From CAZHJG01 sp964533425 (lineage in GTDB: Bacteria > Patescibacteriota > Saccharimonadia > Saccharimonadales > UBA4665), in the NCBI GenBank assembly GCA_964533425.1, contig CAZHJG010000034.1, positions 1-8,473 on the forward strand: DNA of 8,473 nt. The letters run 5' to 3'. Shown in pieces: positions 4,192 through 8,473 of the stretch. The notes below the pieces were generated by a model. It had not been told where the DNA came from, searched no databases, and worked only from the letters and a program-made list of their open reading frames with translations. Position 1 is the first letter of the stretch. The number at the start of each line of letters is the position of its first letter. The translations under genes and the position numbers were made by a program.

Positions 4192-5873
4192 CGCTTGCGG
4201 CGTTGCCACCAGCGGCTTCGCTGTTTGGCGGGGTCAGCAGTTGTGCTGACAGTCTTGCCGCTTTCGGTTACTACGGCTTTTTCCGTGACATCAAAACTAC
4301 TGAGATACAACTTAAACATCAGGCGGGTTTGCGAGTTGAAGGCCGCAAAGGCACCATAGAGGATGCTGGTAACGGGGAGGAAAATCCACTGGACGAGCAT
4401 CAGGATCGAGCGATGACGCTTGTAGCGGGCCGGGCGTGGTGGCAGTGTGACCAGGCAGACGTAGAGCGAAACCATTAAGCCGGCAATGCCGATGCGTTGA
4501 ATACGGCTGACGAAAAGCGGGAGCTGTTCGGCGGCAATGTTTTGCGGGTGTAACAGTGGTGGGATGAAGGCTGCGAAGTATATGAGCAGTGTGCCGGTGG
4601 CCCAGGTGACGTGGCCTTCGAGCAGGCGTAGGAGTTTGGCGAGCACATCGGTTTTGGGGGCTTTGTTTTTGTGCCAGAAGCCCTTATCGGCGATGTAGGC
4701 TACGTCGGAAGCGCCGTAGGTCCAGCGGCGTAGCTGATAGAACTGAGCCTTGAGGGTTCGTATGTAGCCTTCGGCCAGCACAGCGTCTTGATAGATTGGA
4801 ATGCTTAGAGGGTAGACGCGATAGTCGCCGTCGTAGCGAAAGTAAGAGCGCCAGAAGTGGTGGCCGTCTTCGACGATAGTACGGGTACTCCAAAAGTCCA
4901 TGTCGATGAGTGCCTGCATTGGTTGGGCGTGCGCTGAGAAGTTGCGTACGGTGTGGAGACGTTGGCTGCCAACGATGTAGAACAGATTGTTACCGGTTGC
5001 GATGACGCGCATCAGGGTCGGGGCATCCCAGATATTGTTGGTGAACATCGGCAATGGTTGGTAGGAGGCGCGCAAGGGGTTGGGTACCACACAGAAGAGG
5101 TAGCTCAGAGCCGCGAAGTAGCGCTTGTCGGGACGGTTATCGGCATCCAGGGTGGTGACCAGTAGTTTACGAGGGTCGATCGACTTTTTCTCGAGGTATT
5201 TTTGCAGTTCTCGGCCAGCATAGGTTACGTTACCGCCCTTGCCAATTACCTCTCCCGGCAGCCCGGCGGGATGTTTGACGGCCATGGCGTGGTGGAAGTT
5301 GCCTTTGTACAGCTTGAGCAGCTCTTTGACACGGGTCTCGGCGGGCTGCCCGGCGCGGCCTTCGTAGGCAATGACTAAGATAATTTTCTTGGAGTCGTAA
5401 TCGGCGCTCAGGACAGCTTGGATGGTCGGCTCCAGGACTTCCCGGCTCTCATTAACAGTGGCGATAATCACGGCGTGGTAGAGCTCGCTGGGAGCAAAAG
5501 CGACTTGACGGTTACCGAGTAGTTTGAGGTTGGAATAATGCCACTTGGGCCGCGTCATTTTGTGGCTAGTCACTTCTCCGGCCTCAATTTCAGCCAACAT
5601 ACCGTTCCAGTCTAACTTCATTTGCTGGCGCATGGCGCGGTAACCAGCAATCCCTCTAATCGAGTAAGCAACTGACCGAGTAAAGAAAATCAACAGATAG
5701 AACAGCACAAAAAAGACGCCTAGATTGAGTGGCCGGTACGCTACGGTAACGTTAACGTAGCTTAAGATCAGTGGCAGAAACAGCAATGTCCAGCTGAGTG
5801 CGCCAGGTAAGATTTCGAAAAAGCGATAGTGGCCTTTGCGGTCCTTCTCAAAGGGTATTTCCAGATCGGTCAT
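4179..5873 (-). CDS. Membrane-embedded family 2 glycosyltransferase (cellulose-synthase-like)
   Basis: 564 residues. Topology: two N-terminal membrane helices (about 24-46 and 51-72), a cytoplasmic GT-A domain (about 130-400), three C-terminal helices (about 421-441, 461-479, 489-512) and a basic tail. Catalytic signatures of processive-type GT2 enzymes are present: DAD at 243-245 for metal and UDP-sugar binding, the general-base Glu-Asp at 335-336 (VEDGHH), and QLRRW at 380-384, the QxxRW motif that holds the growing chain. It therefore probably extends and perhaps exports a surface polysaccharide; sugar specificity cannot be read from sequence. Its ATG lies three bases after the stop of the upstream membrane protein, with no Shine-Dalgarno, which points to translational coupling. 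Its stop codon is in an inverted repeat shared with nrdR. Confidence 0.9.
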   Translation of the reverse strand: MTDLEIPFEKDRKGHYRFFEILPGALSWTLLFLPLILSYVNVTVAYRPLNLGVFFVLFYLLIFFTRSVAYSIRGIAGYRAMRQQMKLDWNGMLAEIEAGEVTSHKMTRPKWHYSNLKLLGNRQVAFAPSELYHAVIIATVNESREVLEPTIQAVLSADYDSKKIILVIAYEGRAGQPAETRVKELLKLYKGNFHHAMAVKHPAGLPGEVIGKGGNVTYAGRELQKYLEKKSIDPRKLLVTTLDADNRPDKRYFAALSYLFCVVPNPLRASYQPLPMFTNNIWDAPTLMRVIATGNNLFYIVGSQRLHTVRNFSAHAQPMQALIDMDFWSTRTIVEDGHHFWRSYFRYDGDYRVYPLSIPIYQDAVLAEGYIRTLKAQFYQLRRWTYGASDVAYIADKGFWHKNKAPKTDVLAKLLRLLEGHVTWATGTLLIYFAAFIPPLLHPQNIAAEQLPLFVSRIQRIGIAGLMVSLYVCLVTLPPRPARYKRHRSILMLVQWIFLPVTSILYGAFAAFNSQTRLMFKLYLSSFDVTEKAVVTESGKTVSTTADPAKQRSRWWQRRKRMGL

Positions 5874-5876
5874 GGC

Positions 5877-6242
5877 CTAGCGGACTGCCAGTAAATGATA
5901 GCTGACCACGACATTGAAAATGAGGAGCACGAGACCAAGAGACAAGATAGCGATAGCGACTTGACGATGAATTTTGTAGGTACGCAAACTCAAGAAAACC
6001 AAGGCCACCAGTACTAGGATGGCAAATACAGCCAGGCTGAGCAGATGCGTGACGCTACCGTTTGTAAAGCGATTAACGGCGTCACGGTTGGAGCAGTCGC
6101 GACACTGCACAATGTAGCTGGTATTATGCCCGGTACTAAGGCTAACCAACATATAAATCGCTCCGCCAATCGCCAGAAAGGCGTTAATACTTAGCAGCAA
6201 GAGCACTAGATGATCATGAAAATATTTCTTCGAGGAGACCAT
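5877..6242 (-). CDS. Small membrane protein with three predicted helices, unknown function
   Basis: 121 residues. Hydrophobic segments lie at about 12-34, 66-86 and 95-117. Between the first two is a polar loop containing a Cys-x2-Cys pair (Cys47, Cys50) and several Asn and Asp residues; with a cytoplasmic N-terminus (KK near the start) this loop would face outward. I do not recognise the family. It ends three bases before the GT2 start, so it is very probably co-translated with it and may be an accessory subunit of the transferase or its export path; that is inference from position only. There is a 60-bp gap to the upstream GT4 gene, with a possible promoter of its own at 6256-6264. No clear Shine-Dalgarno. 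Confidence 0.8.
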   Translation of the reverse strand: MVSSKKYFHDHLVLLLLSINAFLAIGGAIYMLVSLSTGHNTSYIVQCRDCSNRDAVNRFTNGSVTHLLSLAVFAILVLVALVFLSLRTYKIHRQVAIAILSLGLVLLIFNVVVSYHLLAVR

Positions 6243-6255
6243 AACGTTACCGCCT

Positions 6256-6264
6256 ATTGTATCA
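6256..6264 (-). promoter_or_regulatory. Possible extended -10 promoter inside the glycan block
   Basis: Minus strand TGA-TACAAT, ending 13 bases before the ATG at 6242. The -35 position shows only CTTTCA (3 of 6). It would allow expression of the membrane protein and GT2 independently of GT4, with a 5' leader of only a few bases. Confidence 0.35.
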
Positions 6265-6302
6265 TTTATGACCCCTAATGAAAGGTCGTTTTTGACGGAC
6301 TG

Positions 6303-8051
6303 TTACGCGGCAATGCCGTTGATTTCTTCAACACTGGCGTAGTGTTCGGCAGCCAGATCAGCCATTTTCCAGGTTTTATGAGCCGGTCGTCCCGCCCTTA
6401 AACGCTTGCCGATATTCAGGAACCGAGCCACGTTAGCCACTGTGCTGAATTCACGAAGATTTAAGTTTTTAGCTTCTGCTTTTGTAGATTCTACTATTGA
6501 TGCATACGCTTCATCGTCCATTAATAGCTGCATCATAAATTCGGCACCGCGATCCAGCTCACAACCCGGCTTGTCATAGTCCAGGATAATGCCTGATCTA
6601 TTCTCCACAACTTGCGTTTTGATACCGCCCCGGTTGGAAACTACCACAGGCCTGCCGTGTTTAATGGCATCGCTTACGCGCGTCTCCAAGCCCTCTGCAT
6701 CAGAGGTTTGCATAATGATACTGCTACGACTCATAAGCGCATTCATGGCGTCATAATTATGCTTGAGTCGCATAATAATTATGCCGCTGGCTTCGTCCGG
6801 ATACTGTTCCCGGCGCAGTTTTAGCATTTCCTGATACATCCACACGCCGTCCGGATCATCAACAGATCCGTTGCCGACGATGACAACTTCTGGAAGTTCA
6901 TGCTCCGGCACGCCGGCAGTTCGCATGTTACGTCGAGCCAGCACGCCCATTTCCATTGCTTTATGCATGCCTTTTGAGGGATCAAAACGTGCGATTAAGG
7001 TGATGCGCTTAGTATTCGGATCAAGATTGAGGGTTGGCACAACATCGTTTTGATCATGACCGGAAGCCAGAAGCCTGTCGTTCTTGGCTCTAATTTCGTC
7101 ATTAATAAACTCAATACCAGCCACCACCTCTGCCTCACTTAGATGGCGGTTTAAATTGTCAAAGTGATCGAATGTGGCCGGCGCAAAATATGTTTTATCC
7201 TCCATACCAGGATGCATAAACTCGGAAACCGGATGCGCTACTATCGCGTCAACGGTACCGACGCCACATGCTTCCAATAAGTACGTGGCAATTTCTCCTT
7301 GTGGCGTAGCCGGATCGGACATTAGTCGATTGCTCGTGTCAATGTGATTGCGCCAGATGAATTTCGCGCTTGGATTGACTTGCTTAAGTCGGGCTATGAG
7401 CGGTGCTGGTTGCGGGTCGTCAATCACAATAAAATCTGCGTCGTAAATAGGTTCCTGGCGTTGAAGTACTGGTCCGTTTTCTGTGTCAGCCCAATGCCAA
7501 TGCAGTGCCTTTCCTTCTTCCGTGATACGTTCTTCGCTCATACGCTGGGAGACATTATGCATTTGTTTGGTGAACTTGAAGGGGTTACCTTGTGCTGTGT
7601 CTTGAATTGGTTCCATAACATACCAATGCGCGTCCAGGCCCAGTTCGTTCATAAGATGCACGGCCGGTGGCCGCATCATCGCCACCCCGCCGCCTTCCAT
7701 GGTCGGATTGATAAACACCCATTTACTGCCTTGCAGTGTTTCTGCTTGATCGGTTATAAATTCCCAGTCTTCTGGGTAGTTTTCTGCGGTGACTCGCTTA
7801 TAGTCAGTTAGGGTTACGTCGCTTTCGACCGTTATTTCATACGTGTCCGGATTGCGTTGCAAGCGATAGATTTCACCTTCACGGTTGGCATTTTGCTCAT
7901 CGGTACAATTTTCAATAGCTCGACTCGTTACAAGACTAAGAAATATTCCACTACCAGGATCCAGCTCAATTTTTGCTGTTGCTTCAGCAGTCGTTAGTAT
8001 TAGTGCGTGAGAGTCCAAGGCAGCTTCCGTGCCAAGGTTTTCAGGTTTCAT
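6303..8051 (-). CDS. Family 4 glycosyltransferase, trehalose synthase/phosphorylase (TreT/TreP)-like
   Basis: 582 residues, soluble. An N-terminal extension of about 80 residues precedes a GT-B fold. TreT/TreP-type signatures: LTDYKRV near 81, the glycine loop EGGGVAMM at 119-126, WRNHID at 233-238 (TreT has WRCHID), the donor-phosphate Arg/Lys in ARFDPSKG at 354-361 (Arg355, Lys360), and EGLETRVSDAIKHGRPVV from 453. The usual E-x7-E donor motif is E-x7-D here (Glu453, Asp461). TreT joins NDP-glucose and glucose to make trehalose, and TreP acts on trehalose and phosphate; which activity applies, or whether it makes another disaccharide, is not decidable here. It is upstream of a membrane protein and a GT2 in the same direction. 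No Shine-Dalgarno before the ATG. Confidence 0.85.
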   Translation of the reverse strand: MKPENLGTEAALDSHALILTTAEATAKIELDPGSGIFLSLVTSRAIENCTDEQNANREGEIYRLQRNPDTYEITVESDVTLTDYKRVTAENYPEDWEFITDQAETLQGSKWVFINPTMEGGGVAMMRPPAVHLMNELGLDAHWYVMEPIQDTAQGNPFKFTKQMHNVSQRMSEERITEEGKALHWHWADTENGPVLQRQEPIYDADFIVIDDPQPAPLIARLKQVNPSAKFIWRNHIDTSNRLMSDPATPQGEIATYLLEACGVGTVDAIVAHPVSEFMHPGMEDKTYFAPATFDHFDNLNRHLSEAEVVAGIEFINDEIRAKNDRLLASGHDQNDVVPTLNLDPNTKRITLIARFDPSKGMHKAMEMGVLARRNMRTAGVPEHELPEVVIVGNGSVDDPDGVWMYQEMLKLRREQYPDEASGIIIMRLKHNYDAMNALMSRSSIIMQTSDAEGLETRVSDAIKHGRPVVVSNRGGIKTQVVENRSGIILDYDKPGCELDRGAEFMMQLLMDDEAYASIVESTKAEAKNLNLREFSTVANVARFLNIGKRLRAGRPAHKTWKMADLAAEHYASVEEINGIAA

Positions 8052-8090
8052 TTTATTAATTTATGACCCACACTTTTAGGTTGCAAACTT

Positions 8091-8119
8091 AGTATCTGCC
8101 CGGAAACTGGTTATGTCAA
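8091..8119 (-). promoter_or_regulatory. Promoter of the GT4/glycan block
   Basis: Minus strand: -35 TTGACA (8114-8119, perfect), 17-bp spacer, -10 GATACT (8091-8096). Start near 8084, leader of about 33 nt without a Shine-Dalgarno. A second, weaker leaderless-type option is TTGCAA, 17 bp, TAAATT, ending six bases before the ATG at 8051. Confidence 0.65.
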
Positions 8120-8166
8120 CAAGTATGTAAGAATTTTTACAGTCCCTCTGTGAAAAGGTGGAAAAG

Positions 8167-8240
8167 TGGTGCGAGTGACGGGAATTGAACCCGTTTCTCC
8201 AGCTTGGGAAGCTGGCATACTACCGGTGTACTACACTCGC
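8167..8240 (-). tRNA. tRNA-Gly(CCC), CCA encoded
   Basis: Complete cloverleaf on the minus strand. Acceptor GCGAGTG pairs with CACTCGC; anticodon stem CCAGC/GCTGG with loop TTCCCAA gives anticodon CCC (Gly, GGG). The T arm loop is TTCAATT. The discriminator is A (8170), followed by encoded CCA (8169-8167). Confidence 0.96.
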
Positions 8241-8397
8241 TTTTGCTTCGCAAAAGCAATTATCATGTAGCAATTATCAATTATCAATGACGGCCAAAAG
8301 CCATGGGCTTTTGAATTCTTAAATATTTCAGCCGCAAGACTGGCCTTCATGGTAAATTGCCAATTGAAAATTGATAATTGCTTTGCCCTAGCAAAGC
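8239..8397. repeat. tRNA-spacer repeats and hairpins between tRNA-Gly and tRNA-Thr
   Basis: Three hairpins: GCTTTTGC/GCAAAAGC (8239-8257, overlapping the first two tRNA-Gly bases), CAAAAGCC/GGCTTTTG (8295-8313) and GCTTTGC/GCAAAGC (8380-8397, one base after the tRNA-Thr CCA). Around them are ATTATCAATTATCAAT words at 8271-8288 and in opposite orientation at 8361-8379. The style matches the spacer after tRNA-Val. No gene seen. Confidence 0.65.
8259..8287 (-). promoter_or_regulatory. Promoter of tRNA-Gly, built from A/T repeats
   Basis: Minus strand: -35 TTGATA (8282-8287), 17-bp spacer, -10 GATAAT (8259-8264). Transcription would start at about 8252, inside the hairpin just before the tRNA. 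Both boxes are copies of the same repeated TTGATAAT word. Confidence 0.6.
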
Positions 8398-8398
8398 C

Positions 8399-8473
8399 TG
8401 GAGCCACCTTGGGGATTTGAACCCCAGACCTCCGCTTTACGAAAGCGGCGCTCTAGCCAACTGAGCTAAGGTG
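8399..8473 (-). tRNA. tRNA-Thr(CGU), 5' end cut by the window edge
   Basis: Minus strand; only the first two acceptor bases (expected GC) fall outside. The visible 5' CACCT pairs with AGGTG. Anticodon stem CCGCT/AGCGG with loop TTCGTAA gives anticodon CGU (Thr, ACG). T arm TGGGG/CCCCA. Discriminator U (8402) and encoded CCA (8401-8399), so the 3' end is UCCA, complementary to the UGGA of the thrS leader. Confidence 0.95.

Noticed and set aside
4126..5165. Plus-strand frames opposite the GT2 gene
   Set aside because: Antisense shadows; the minus-strand frame has clear GT2 motifs throughout.
523..8051. Alternative genetic code (UGA as Gly)
   Set aside because: All long genes are intact in the standard code, use UGG for Trp and have no internal UGA.

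Overview
The window looks like part of a small, compact bacterial genome. The best fit is a Candidate Phyla Radiation (Patescibacteria) organism, possibly Saccharibacteria-like. This is inference from gene content, short mostly same-strand gene blocks, a ThrRS without its TGS domain and a short NrdR; no phylogeny was run. The standard code is used (no in-frame UGA in the long genes), so it is not an SR1/Gracilibacteria type. All three tRNA genes encode CCA.

Layout. (1) 1-2708, minus strand: a partial HAD-family nucleotidase-like gene with an extended -10 box almost touching its ATG, then thrS. The thrS leader is the highlight. It has a promoter at 2679-2708, a T-box antiterminator with a 7-nt UGGAACC bulge, a competing intrinsic terminator ending in a U-run, a 26-bp REPIN-like inverted repeat, and an AAGGAG Shine-Dalgarno. 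The four bulge bases UGGA are complementary to the UCCA 3' end of the tRNA-Thr at the right edge of the same window. (2) 2710-3676: a mostly non-coding stretch holding a candidate ~90-nt plus-strand small RNA with its own promoter and terminator, tRNA-Val(GAC), several inverted repeats, and a second promoter-to-terminator unit containing either a 38-codon open frame without a standard start codon or a structured RNA. (3) 3677-4090: an NrdR-type regulator on the plus strand, convergent with the next block; the stop codons of both neighbours lie inside arms of one inverted repeat. (4) 4179-8119, minus strand: a three-gene glycan block, made of a TreT/TreP-like GT4 glycosyltransferase, a small three-helix membrane protein, and a multi-span GT2 processive-type glycosyltransferase. 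(5) 8167-8473, minus strand: tRNA-Gly(CCC) and a 5'-truncated tRNA-Thr(CGU), with tRNA-flanking hairpins like those beside tRNA-Val.

How it fits together. Threonine charging is probably sensed by the thrS leader, which would allow read-through when uncharged tRNA-Thr accumulates. The glycan block probably makes or extends a surface or storage saccharide: GT4 would work on soluble donor and acceptor sugars, and GT2 at the membrane. NrdR-type proteins repress ribonucleotide reductase genes, none of which lie in the window.
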